A program made the position numbers and the translations under genes. From positions 1-10,218 of the forward strand of contig JAAVAF010000122.1 in assembly GCA_014804225.1 (NCBI GenBank): a stretch of DNA of 10,218 bases, written 5' to 3'. The stretch comes from Lachnospiraceae bacterium. Its GTDB lineage: Bacteria > Bacillota > Clostridia > Lachnospirales > Lachnospiraceae. Below, in pieces: positions 1 to 6,920 of this stretch. Each line of letters starts with the position of its first letter. Position 1 is the stretch's first letter. Below the pieces are notes generated by a model that saw only the letters and a program-made list of their open reading frames with translations, was not told the origin of the DNA and did not search any database.

Positions 1-1572
1 GAAACCACGGCACAGTGGAGAGTGGAAACACAGGTGGATACGGCACACGATTTTGCCGTTCGGATCGTGATGGACAGTGATTTGAGTGATATCCGTTATT
101 TATATCAATATGGTGAGTTTATTACGTCTGAAATCGAGAAGCTTTCACAATATTTGGCGGGACTTTCCGATGAGCGTATTCAAATGATTGCTGACACGTA
201 TACGGAAGGGTATCGCATCGGTTTTGTGAAAGGAAATAAGGATTTAAGCAAAAAAGAAACGGTTGACATAAGATATGCACTTGGTTTTGAACGTGTGGTT
301 AGGGCTGCAGTGAAAAACTTTGAAAGAATGGGACTAAAGCCTGCGATATACAGGGCAAGTGACAGTATTTTTCATAAGAATGGCGTAAACAAAATCGGAT
401 ATTACGGGGCTGATGCAAATAAGCAGTACCGTTATGACCACAAAGACGATATTGCACTGTTTCTGGATAAAAAGCTGGTCAACAGAAAGCTTGAAGTGTT
501 AAAGCTTGCCTATGAAAATGTGAAGGACAAGGCGCGATTGTACGCAGGTCCGGCAGTGATTGAAGTTTTCGGCGAGGAGCCGTTTGCACCAAAGACAAAA
601 GCCGAGGCGTGTGTATTAAGCTCTGAGCAGCAAAAGCTTTCCGCTGAGTACAAAGGTGCCTCTGCCGAGATTGTCAATCAATATATTATCGGGGAGGAGC
701 GCAGCTTTACGATTATTGCATTTCCAGTGCCCGATATTGGTGAGAAATTCGAGGAGATTTTTGACGAAACGGTAAAGCTCAATACGCTTGATTATACAAC
801 GTATGAGCGGATACAGGCGACGATTATAGATGCGTTAAATACAGCAAAATATGTGGAGATCAAGGGCACAAACGGCAACAAGACCGATTTGCGTGTGCAG
901 CTTTATCAAGTGAAGGATCCGGATAAGGAGGCTGTGTTTGAGAACTGTGTGGCAGATGTCAATATTCCGGTCGGAGAAGTCTTTACGTCACCTGTGCTTG
1001 AGGGCACGAATGGAAAGCTCCATGTAAGCCGCGTATTTTTAAACGAGCTTGAGTATTGTAATCTTGAAATTGATTTTCAGGACGGCATGATTGCGGATTA
1101 TACCTGTACCAATTTTGAACGTGTGGAAGAGAACAAAAAATATATCAAGGAAAATGTGCTGTTCAACTATGAAACGCTTCCGATGGGTGAGTTTGCAATC
1201 GGAACAAACACGACAGCATATATGACGGCAAAAAAATATGGGATTTCTAATCTGTTCCCGATTTTGATTGCGGAAAAAACAGGACCGCACTTTGCGGTGG
1301 GCGATACCTGTTATTCGCGGGAAGAGGACGTAAAGTTGTATAATGAGGACGGACGCGAGATTGTGGCAAAGGAGAATGCGGTATCGCAATTGCGGCATAC
1401 CGACCCGTCAAAAGCTTATTTTGCCTGTCACACGGATATTACAATCCCGTATGATGAGCTTGGAGTGATTAGCGCCTGTTATGCAGATGGCTCAAAATGC
1501 ACGATTATCGAGAACGGAAGATTTGTGCTTGCGGGAACCGAAGAGCTCAATCGGGCATTTGATGAAAAATAA
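1..1572 (+). CDS. M29-family metallo-aminopeptidase, 5'-truncated by window edge
   Basis: The reading frame is open from base 1 and ends at TAA 1570-1572, giving 523 visible codons. A GTG at 22 is in frame, but nothing supports it as the true start, so the gene most likely begins upstream. M29 enzymes (AmpS/PepS/aminopeptidase T) are cytoplasmic, two-metal exopeptidases that remove N-terminal residues from peptides. The C-terminal half carries the family blocks, numbered from the first visible codon: GEVFTSP (E326), GEFAIGTN (E397), HFAVGD (H430) and CHTD (H477, D479). Their order and approximate spacing match the family's metal ligands (Glu, Glu, His, His, Asp). Family members are often about 410 residues, and this one exceeds 520 with an N-terminal extension of over 100 residues, as in some clostridial relatives. 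There is no signal peptide in the visible part. Family assignment is confident; substrate preference cannot be told. Confidence 0.88.
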   Translation, partial: ETTAQWRVETQVDTAHDFAVRIVMDSDLSDIRYLYQYGEFITSEIEKLSQYLAGLSDERIQMIADTYTEGYRIGFVKGNKDLSKKETVDIRYALGFERVVRAAVKNFERMGLKPAIYRASDSIFHKNGVNKIGYYGADANKQYRYDHKDDIALFLDKKLVNRKLEVLKLAYENVKDKARLYAGPAVIEVFGEEPFAPKTKAEACVLSSEQQKLSAEYKGASAEIVNQYIIGEERSFTIIAFPVPDIGEKFEEIFDETVKLNTLDYTTYERIQATIIDALNTAKYVEIKGTNGNKTDLRVQLYQVKDPDKEAVFENCVADVNIPVGEVFTSPVLEGTNGKLHVSRVFLNELEYCNLEIDFQDGMIADYTCTNFERVEENKKYIKENVLFNYETLPMGEFAIGTNTTAYMTAKKYGISNLFPILIAEKTGPHFAVGDTCYSREEDVKLYNEDGREIVAKENAVSQLRHTDPSKAYFACHTDITIPYDELGVISACYADGSKCTIIENGRFVLAGTEELNRAFDEK

Positions 1573-1614
1573 GAACAGTTACGAAAAATTTTACAAAAGT
1601 TTTACGGTTTTAAG

Positions 1615-1643
1615 TTGACGTATTATCGTATTATTTGTAAACT
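1615..1643 (+). promoter_or_regulatory. Probable sigma-A promoter of the purEMND cluster
   Basis: TTGACG (1615-1620) is followed after 17 bases by TAAACT (1638-1643), which matches the -35 consensus at 5 of 6 bases and the -10 at 4 of 6. Transcription would start near 1650, leaving a leader of about 65 bases before purE. That is too short for a purine riboswitch plus terminator. The flanking region 1573-1715 is AT-rich, and I see no clear terminator for the aminopeptidase gene in it. Confidence 0.5.
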
Positions 1644-1715
1644 GATAATAGGAAAATTGAGAAATTTGCAGATTTTTAGATCGCATAAGGTGATTAAGAG
1701 GAGGAGAGTTATATT

Positions 1716-2225
1716 ATGGCACAAGTCGGTATTGTAATGGGTTCGGATTCGGATATGCCTGTTATGGCAAAGGCGGCGGATATTTTAGAAGAGCTTGGCG
1801 TTTCCTATGAAATGAAAATTATCTCCGCGCACAGAGAGCCCGACGTATTTTTTGAATATGCAAAGACAGCAGAAGAAAAAGGCTTTAAAGTGATTATCGC
1901 AGGAGCAGGAATGGCAGCGCATCTTCCGGGAATGTGCGCGGCGATTTTTCCGATGCCGGTGATCGGTATTCCCATGCACACAACATCGCTTGGCGGACGC
2001 GATTCTCTTTATTCGATTGTACAGATGCCTTCCGGCATTCCGGTAGCGACTGTTGCAATAAACGGAGGCGCCAATGCGGGACTTCTCGCTGCAAAAATTT
2101 TGGCGACATCGGACAGCGCACTTTTGGGGCGATTGAAGGATTATTCTAAGAGCCTAAAGGAACAGGTAGTGGCAAAAGACGCGAAGTTACAGGAGATTGG
2201 ATACAAGGAATATTTGAAAAAATAA
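1716..2225 (+). CDS. purE: N5-carboxyaminoimidazole ribonucleotide mutase, class I PurE
   Basis: PurE converts N5-CAIR to CAIR in the cytoplasm, the carboxylation branch of de novo purine synthesis (usually paired with PurK). The 169-residue length is typical of class I PurE. Visible signatures are GSDSD (9-13), the active-site SAHR (37-40), AGAGMAAHLPG (62-72) and DSLYSIVQMPSGIPV (96-110). The AHLPGM wording and the long SIVQMP block favour the bacterial class I mutase over class II AIR carboxylase. ATG 1716 follows a strong AGGAGGAG (1698-1705). This is the first gene of the cluster and lies 36 bases before purM. No purK is visible in the window, so where N5-CAIR is made is unknown. The call is very secure. 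Confidence 0.97.
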   Translation: MAQVGIVMGSDSDMPVMAKAADILEELGVSYEMKIISAHREPDVFFEYAKTAEEKGFKVIIAGAGMAAHLPGMCAAIFPMPVIGIPMHTTSLGGRDSLYSIVQMPSGIPVATVAINGGANAGLLAAKILATSDSALLGRLKDYSKSLKEQVVAKDAKLQEIGYKEYLKK

Positions 2226-2261
2226 AAACGTGCAGACGATAGAAAGGATACGGGTATTGTG

Positions 2262-3287
2262 ATGGATTATAAGAAGGCAGGCGTGGATATTGAGGCCGGA
2301 TACAAGTCGGTAGAACTGATGAAAAAATATGTCAAGGAAACAATGCGCCCGGAGGTGCTTGGCGGGATCGGCGGCTTTTCGGGAGCGTTTTCGCTTGATA
2401 AAATAAAAACGATGGAAAAACCGACACTCGTGTCAGGTACGGACGGTGTTGGAACAAAGATTAAGCTTGCATTTTTGATGGACAAGCATGATACAGTCGG
2501 GATTGACTGCGTGGCGATGTGTGTAAACGATATCGCGTGTGCGGGCGGAGAGCCGTTGTTTTTCCTTGACTATATCGCTTGCGGAAAGAATGTGCCGGAG
2601 AAGATTGCGACGATTGTAAAAGGCGTTGCCGAGGGTTGTAAGCAGTGCGGCGCTGCGTTAATCGGCGGAGAAACGGCGGAGCATCCCGGACTGATGCCTG
2701 AGGATGAGTATGACCTTGCAGGCTTTGCGGTAGGCGTGGTTGATGAGAAGGACTTGATCACAGGAAAGGATTTAAAGGCGGGTGACGTGCTGATTGGCAT
2801 TGCGTCAAGCGGCGTGCACAGCAATGGATTTTCATTGGTCAGAAAAGTATTTGAGATGACGAAGGAAAGCCTTGATACGTATTACGACGAACTTGGAAAG
2901 ACGCTTGGTGAGGCGCTGATTGAGCCGACAAGAATTTATGTGAAGGCGTTAAAAAGCATCAAAGATGCCGGTGTGAAGGTGAAGGCGTGCAGTCACATTA
3001 CGGGCGGCGGTTTTTATGAGAATATTCCAAGAATGCTTCCTGAGGGTGTCAAAGCTGTGGTAAAGAAAGACAGCTATGAGGTTCCTGCAATTTTTAAGCT
3101 TTTGCAGAAAAAAGGCGGCATCGAGGAACAGATGATGTACAATACATACAATATGGGAATTGGAATGATTGTTGCCGTTGCAGCTGCTGATGTTGACAAG
3201 GCAATGAAGGCGATTGAAGCGGCCGGTGAGACGTGTTATGTTGTCGGCAACATTCAGGATGGCGAAAAAGGAGTGACGTTATGCTAA
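2262..3287 (+). CDS. purM: Phosphoribosylformylglycinamidine cyclo-ligase (AIR synthetase)
   Basis: PurM closes the imidazole ring: FGAM plus ATP gives AIR, step five of purine synthesis. The 341 residues are the usual length. Family blocks are GTDGVGTKIKLAF (59-71), CVNDIACAGGEPLFFLDYIA (with the NDI motif), GGETAEHPGLMP, GIASSGVHSNGFSLVRK and CSHITGGGFYENIPRMLPEG, which together form the PurM/PurL-type ATP-binding fold. Two adjacent starts are possible, GTG 2259 and ATG 2262. I chose ATG 2262 because the resulting N-terminus (MDYKKAGVD) is the usual one; the Shine-Dalgarno AAAGGA (2243-2248) would also serve GTG. The last 7 bases overlap the start of purN, so translational coupling is likely. 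Confidence 0.97.
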   Translation: MDYKKAGVDIEAGYKSVELMKKYVKETMRPEVLGGIGGFSGAFSLDKIKTMEKPTLVSGTDGVGTKIKLAFLMDKHDTVGIDCVAMCVNDIACAGGEPLFFLDYIACGKNVPEKIATIVKGVAEGCKQCGAALIGGETAEHPGLMPEDEYDLAGFAVGVVDEKDLITGKDLKAGDVLIGIASSGVHSNGFSLVRKVFEMTKESLDTYYDELGKTLGEALIEPTRIYVKALKSIKDAGVKVKACSHITGGGFYENIPRMLPEGVKAVVKKDSYEVPAIFKLLQKKGGIEEQMMYNTYNMGIGMIVAVAAADVDKAMKAIEAAGETCYVVGNIQDGEKGVTLC

Positions 3288-3874
3288 GAGTATGCGTGTG
3301 CGTATCGGGTGGCGGCACAAATTTACAGGCAATTATGGATGCGATTGATAACGGAAAGATTACGAATGCCAAAATTGTACAGGTAATCAGCAATAATAAA
3401 AATGCGTATGCGTTGGAGCGGGCAAGAAATAAAGGGATTGCAGCAAAAGCGGTTTCACCCAAAGATTTTGCAAACAGGGAGCTTTTTAACGAAGCATTTT
3501 TGGCTTGTTTGGACGAGGCAAAACCGGACTTAATTGTGCTTGCAGGCTTTTTGGTGGTACTGCCTCCTATTATGATTGAAAAGTACGAGGGACGAATCAT
3601 CAATATTCACCCTTCGCTCATTCCTTCTTTTTGCGGAAAAGGATTTTACGGCTTAAAGGTGCACGAGGCAGCACTTGCGCGCGGCGTCAAGGTGACGGGA
3701 GCGACGGTGCATTATGTCGATGCCGGCACGGATACCGGACCGATTATTCTGCAAAAGGCAGTGGAAGTTTTAGAGGGCGATACGCCCGAACTGTTGCAAA
3801 AACGTGTGATGGAACAGGCAGAATGGCAGATTTTGCCACAGGCGATTGATATGATTGCAAATGGCAGTCATTAG
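3281..3874 (+). CDS. purN: Phosphoribosylglycinamide formyltransferase (GAR transformylase)
   Basis: PurN transfers a formyl group from 10-formyltetrahydrofolate to GAR, giving FGAR. The start is ATG 3281, inside the purM end (ATGCTAA overlap), with AAAAGGAG (3265-3272) upstream; the frame is open further 5' but this start gives the expected N-terminus and 197 residues. The phosphate-binding loop SGGGTNLQAI is at residues 9-18. The catalytic triad can be placed as N108 and H110 in INIHPSLIP and D151 in TDTGP, equivalent to N106, H108 and D144 of the E. coli enzyme. The C-terminus is short and complete. The formate-dependent alternative, PurT, is an unrelated ATP-grasp protein and does not fit. 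Placement between purM and purD fits a single polycistronic message. Confidence 0.96.
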   Translation: MLRVCVCVSGGGTNLQAIMDAIDNGKITNAKIVQVISNNKNAYALERARNKGIAAKAVSPKDFANRELFNEAFLACLDEAKPDLIVLAGFLVVLPPIMIEKYEGRIINIHPSLIPSFCGKGFYGLKVHEAALARGVKVTGATVHYVDAGTDTGPIILQKAVEVLEGDTPELLQKRVMEQAEWQILPQAIDMIANGSH

Positions 3875-3887
3875 ATGGAGGACTATG

Positions 3888-5162
3888 ATGAAGGTTTTAA
3901 TTGTGGGAAGCGGCGGCAGAGAACACGCAATTGCGATGAGCGTGGCGAAAAGTCCGAAAGTGGACAAAATTTATTGTGCGCCCGGAAATGCCGGTATTGG
4001 ACAGATTGCGGAGTGTGTGCCGATTGGCGCGATGGAGTTTGACAAACTGGTCGCGTTTGCAAAAGAGAAAGAAATTGATCTTACGATTATCGGAATGGAC
4101 GATCCGCTTGTGGGCGGCGTAGTCGATGCATTTGAGGCGGCGGGACTTAGAGTGTTTGGGCCGCGCAAGAATGCAGCAATTCTTGAGGGATCAAAGGCTT
4201 TTTCAAAGGATTTGATGAAAAAATACAATATCCCGACAGCGGCGTACGAAACATTTGGCGATGCCGACAAGGCACTCAAGTATCTTGAAACGGCAGATTT
4301 TCCGATTGTCTTAAAAGCGGACGGACTCGCACTTGGGAAGGGCGTTTTGATCTGCAATACCTTGGAGGAAGCAAAGGACGGTGTAAAGTCTATTATGCTT
4401 GACAAGCAGTTTGGAACTGCCGGAAACCGCATGGTGATAGAAGAGTTTATGACAGGACGTGAGGTATCTGTTCTTTCCTATGTTGACGGAAAGACGATCA
4501 AGACAATGACTTCCGCACAGGATCATAAGCGTGCAAAGGACGGAGACGAGGGACTCAACACGGGCGGAATGGGAACATTTTCACCGAGTCCGTTTTATAC
4601 CAAGGAAGTGGATGATTTCTGTAAACAATATATTTATCAGCCGACGGTTGACGCGATGGCGGCGGAGGGAAGAGCGTTTCAAGGAATTATTTTCTTTGGG
4701 CTGATGCTGACGCCAAAGGGACCAAGAGTGCTTGAGTATAATGCACGTTTTGGCGATCCCGAGGCACAGGTGGTGCTTCCGCGTATGAAAAATGATATTA
4801 TTGATGTGCTTGAGGCGTGTATTGACGGAACGCTTGATACGATTGATTTGCAGTTTGAGGATAACGCGGCAGTTTGTGTTGTGCTTGCAAGCGACGGTTA
4901 TCCCGTAAAATATGAAAAAGGGCTTGAAATAAGGGGACTTGAAAAGTTTGAAGGTAAGGAGGGGTATTATTGTTTCCATGCAGGCACGAAGCTTGACGGA
5001 AACGGCAAATTTGTTACAAACGGAGGGCGTGTGCTTGGCGTAACGGCAAAGGGAGCCGATTTAAAAGAAGCACGCGCAAATGCATACGCAGCAACCGAGT
5101 GGGTTGATTTTGACAATAAGTATATGAGAAATGATATTGGAAAAGCAATTTACGAGGCATAA
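3888..5162 (+). CDS. purD: Phosphoribosylamine-glycine ligase (GAR synthetase)
   Basis: PurD joins phosphoribosylamine and glycine using ATP, the second step of the pathway; its product feeds PurN just upstream. The protein is 424 residues, the usual size. The N-terminal domain opens with VGSGGREHA (6-14). The ATP-grasp region contains KADGLALGKGV (143-153), EEFMTGREVSV (185-195) and NTGGMGTFSP (224-233). The PurD signature RFGDPEAQ is at 287-294. ATG 3888 sits 6 bases after GGAGG (3877-3881); ATG 3885 is one codon earlier and has tighter spacing. The N-terminal block usually written GPE-PLV reads GMDDPLVGG here (69-77), a lineage-type substitution that does not touch the ATP-grasp core. The gap to purN is 13 bases. 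Confidence 0.97.
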   Translation: MKVLIVGSGGREHAIAMSVAKSPKVDKIYCAPGNAGIGQIAECVPIGAMEFDKLVAFAKEKEIDLTIIGMDDPLVGGVVDAFEAAGLRVFGPRKNAAILEGSKAFSKDLMKKYNIPTAAYETFGDADKALKYLETADFPIVLKADGLALGKGVLICNTLEEAKDGVKSIMLDKQFGTAGNRMVIEEFMTGREVSVLSYVDGKTIKTMTSAQDHKRAKDGDEGLNTGGMGTFSPSPFYTKEVDDFCKQYIYQPTVDAMAAEGRAFQGIIFFGLMLTPKGPRVLEYNARFGDPEAQVVLPRMKNDIIDVLEACIDGTLDTIDLQFEDNAAVCVVLASDGYPVKYEKGLEIRGLEKFEGKEGYYCFHAGTKLDGNGKFVTNGGRVLGVTAKGADLKEARANAYAATEWVDFDNKYMRNDIGKAIYEA

Positions 5163-5215
5163 CACGGGGAAAATAAGGAATGGATACAAAGGGAAAAGAG
5201 AGGAGCATCGTGATC

Positions 5216-6817
5216 ATGATGAGTAGAAACAGAAGAAAAAGTGGAAAGCACCTATTGGCGGCATTGTTGTTTTGTCTGGTGATGAGTATGGCAACATTTG
5301 CCACGACAATGGTGTGTCTTGCCGATGATAAGGGCACAGTCAAGGTGGAAAGTGCAAAGATTCGGGAAAAGGCAGATACGTCGAGCAATCAGCTTGGAAG
5401 CGTTGCCAAGGGAGGTACAGTCGATATTATCGGAGAAACGACAGGTGCCGATGGACAGAAATGGTATCAGGTATATGTCAATGCAACGACGAAGGGGTAT
5501 CTTCGTGCTGATTTAGTGGATCGGAGTGGTTCGGCATCGCTGCCAACCGTTGATCCCTCCATCACTTCTTCGAATGCAGGTGCAAGTACAACAACGGATG
5601 CAAGCACATCTGCGGGAGTTACACCGATCGAGCCAAAAGTGGGTACTGTTAAGAGTAACAATGTCAATGTCAGAAGAAGTGCGTCGACAGACAGTGCCAG
5701 TATTGCTACAGTAAGAAACGGCGTTGTGTTGACGGTGACAGGAGAAACAACAGGGACGGATTCAAAAAAATGGTATCAGGTAACCTTTAAATACAACGAT
5801 AAGAACGTCGAGGGGTTTATTCGTGCAGATTTGGTAACGTTTGATAATCTGCCGGCAGATGCGGCAATTTCCACAGAGATTACCGGTTCGGAAAATGGGG
5901 AGGGACAGACAGCGCCTGAACCCGAAACAAGACAGGAGCCCGAGCAGCAGCCCGAGCCGGAGGGAAATTCCGGTTCCAATGCGAATGAAAATGTTATTTT
6001 CATGAATGTTGAGGAAGTTCCTTATGTCATGCCGGGATTTGAATATGTAAAACTTGACTGGAATGGTCAAAAAATAAACGCTTATAGAAACGGAGCCTTT
6101 TTTATCGTATATGCGCAAAAGCAGAATGGAGAAGAAGGCTGGTATATGCTTGACAAAGATATGAATGTATACCAAAGATATCCGTATACGACGGAAAATG
6201 TGACAGTTCCTGATACGGGGATTTTAAGTACAAGTCCTATACTGCTTATCGTTGCGGCAGCTGTTGTCATTATCCTGATTATTATCATTGTGATTTTGTT
6301 AGTGCGGTTAAGAGGAAGTGACGGTTATTATGAAGATTATGATGATGACGATTATCCCGAGGACGATGATGAGATTGAGGAGCTTGATGATATAGACGAT
6401 GAATCGATACGTCGTCCGATACCGCAAAAGACGAGTCCGCAGCCAGTGCGTCGCCCGGCACCGCAAAGCGGCGCATCACAGGGACAAAACGGACAGCCGC
6501 CACGTCGCCCGACACCGCAGCAAGGTGCATCCCAGGGACAAGGTGGACAAGCGCCACGTCGCCTGGCATCACCGCAAGGAGCGCCTCAGGGACAAGGTGG
6601 ACAACCAGCGCGTCGCCCGGTACCGCAGCAAGGTGCATCCCAGGGACAAGGTGGACAACCAGCGCGTCGCCCGGCACCGCAAGGAGCGTCTCAGGGATCC
6701 AAAAAACCAAATCCGCAAAATAATCGTCCGGCACAGAACGTTGCGCCGCAAAGAGGACAGAAAGCAAAGACATTCCTTGAGAATGAGGACGATGATATGG
6801 ATTTTATTGACATTTAA
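5216..6817 (+). CDS. Exported double-SH3b, single-pass membrane protein with repetitive cytoplasmic tail
   Basis: I do not recognise a named family for the whole 533-residue protein. In order, it shows: a basic N-terminus and hydrophobic signal segment (11-36, likely cleavage after CLA 36); two bacterial SH3 domains (about 39-102 and 142-209, both with KWYQV and RADLV endings) of the kind that bind cell-wall peptides or glycans; a Pro/Glu linker (225-258); a small juxtamembrane domain rich in Tyr and Trp (about 259-333); one membrane helix (341-364) with a basic stop-transfer; an Asp/Glu block (370-397); 18-residue repeats (from 399, regular from 412); and an acidic-hydrophobic end, NEDDDMDFIDI. 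The topology is therefore wall outside, disordered tail inside. The start is uncertain: ATG 5180 has AGGA only one base away, while AGGAG 5201-5205 serves GTG 5210 or ATG 5216, which I prefer. It lies 53 bases after purD and may be cotranscribed with it. A wall-sensing or scaffolding role is inference. Confidence 0.8.
   Translation: MMSRNRRKSGKHLLAALLFCLVMSMATFATTMVCLADDKGTVKVESAKIREKADTSSNQLGSVAKGGTVDIIGETTGADGQKWYQVYVNATTKGYLRADLVDRSGSASLPTVDPSITSSNAGASTTTDASTSAGVTPIEPKVGTVKSNNVNVRRSASTDSASIATVRNGVVLTVTGETTGTDSKKWYQVTFKYNDKNVEGFIRADLVTFDNLPADAAISTEITGSENGEGQTAPEPETRQEPEQQPEPEGNSGSNANENVIFMNVEEVPYVMPGFEYVKLDWNGQKINAYRNGAFFIVYAQKQNGEEGWYMLDKDMNVYQRYPYTTENVTVPDTGILSTSPILLIVAAAVVIILIIIIVILLVRLRGSDGYYEDYDDDDYPEDDDEIEELDDIDDESIRRPIPQKTSPQPVRRPAPQSGASQGQNGQPPRRPTPQQGASQGQGGQAPRRLASPQGAPQGQGGQPARRPVPQQGASQGQGGQPARRPAPQGASQGSKKPNPQNNRPAQNVAPQRGQKAKTFLENEDDDMDFIDI
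6449..6705 (+). repeat. 54-bp in-frame tandem repeats (about 4.8 copies) encoding an 18-residue unit
   Basis: Copies start at 6449, 6503, 6557, 6611 and 6665, each beginning CGTCGC (Arg-Arg). The consensus peptide is RRPAPQQGASQGQGGQPA. Copies 2 and 4 resemble each other more than their neighbours do, and copies 3 and 5 share CCGCAAGGAGCG, so the array has probably grown by duplication of a 108-bp double unit. A shortened degenerate copy lies at 6410-6448. All length changes are multiples of three, so the frame is kept. Confidence 0.9.
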
Positions 6818-6863
6818 ACAGCATAGATTACAACAAAGCGTGTAATTTGTTTTGGCAAAGGAG

Positions 6864-6899
6864 AGAGTAGTGTGGAAAATAAATTTTTCACACTACTTT
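6864..6899 (+). promoter_or_regulatory. Long hairpin just upstream of the Nudix gene
   Basis: Bases 6864-6880 pair with 6883-6899 almost without interruption (core GTAGTGTG with CACACTAC, two G-U pairs), leaving a 2-base loop at most and probably a wider one because the tip is A/T only. The right arm ends about 10 bases before the Shine-Dalgarno of the Nudix gene. It is followed by only three T residues, so it is a poor intrinsic terminator. An 8-base direct repeat, TTTGGCAA, flanks it (6851-6858 and 6897-6904). An operator, an RNA-processing or stabilising stem, or a relic of a small inserted element are all possible. Confidence 0.45.
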
Positions 6900-6920
6900 G
6901 GCAAGAATGGGGGTATAAAA

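Noticed and set aside
22..24. GTG 22 as the true start of the aminopeptidase
   Set aside because: The frame is open to the window edge, no ribosome binding site is seen in bases 1-21, and the protein family normally extends further.
1039..1398. Minus-strand open frame inside the aminopeptidase gene
   Set aside because: It lies wholly within a gene with clear M29 motifs, has no Shine-Dalgarno sequence and resembles no family.
1581..1610. ACGAAAAATTTT and related A/T blocks upstream of purE as a PurR box or terminator
   Set aside because: There is no paired CGAA/TTCG arrangement and no GC-containing stem; it looks like simple AT-rich spacer.
1644..1715. Purine riboswitch in the purE leader
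   Set aside because: The leader is about 65 bases, with no room for the aptamer plus an expression platform, and I see no three-stem arrangement.
6285..6773. Long open frames on the minus strand and in +2/+3 opposite the repeat tail of the SH3b gene
   Set aside because: They arise because the 54-bp repeats are stop-free in several frames. They have no ribosome binding site, and their peptides are plain repeat translations.
6827..6854. Possible terminator after the SH3b gene (ATTACA / TGTAAT followed by TTTGTTTT)
   Set aside because: The stem is only 6 A/T-rich pairs around an 8-base loop, too weak to call, and an alternative ACAAA/TTTGT pairing competes with it.
6852..6920. TTG 6852 as the start of the Nudix gene
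   Set aside because: It would translate the hairpin and add residues that do not look like the family N-terminus; ATG 6921 has a well-placed GGGGG ribosome binding site.
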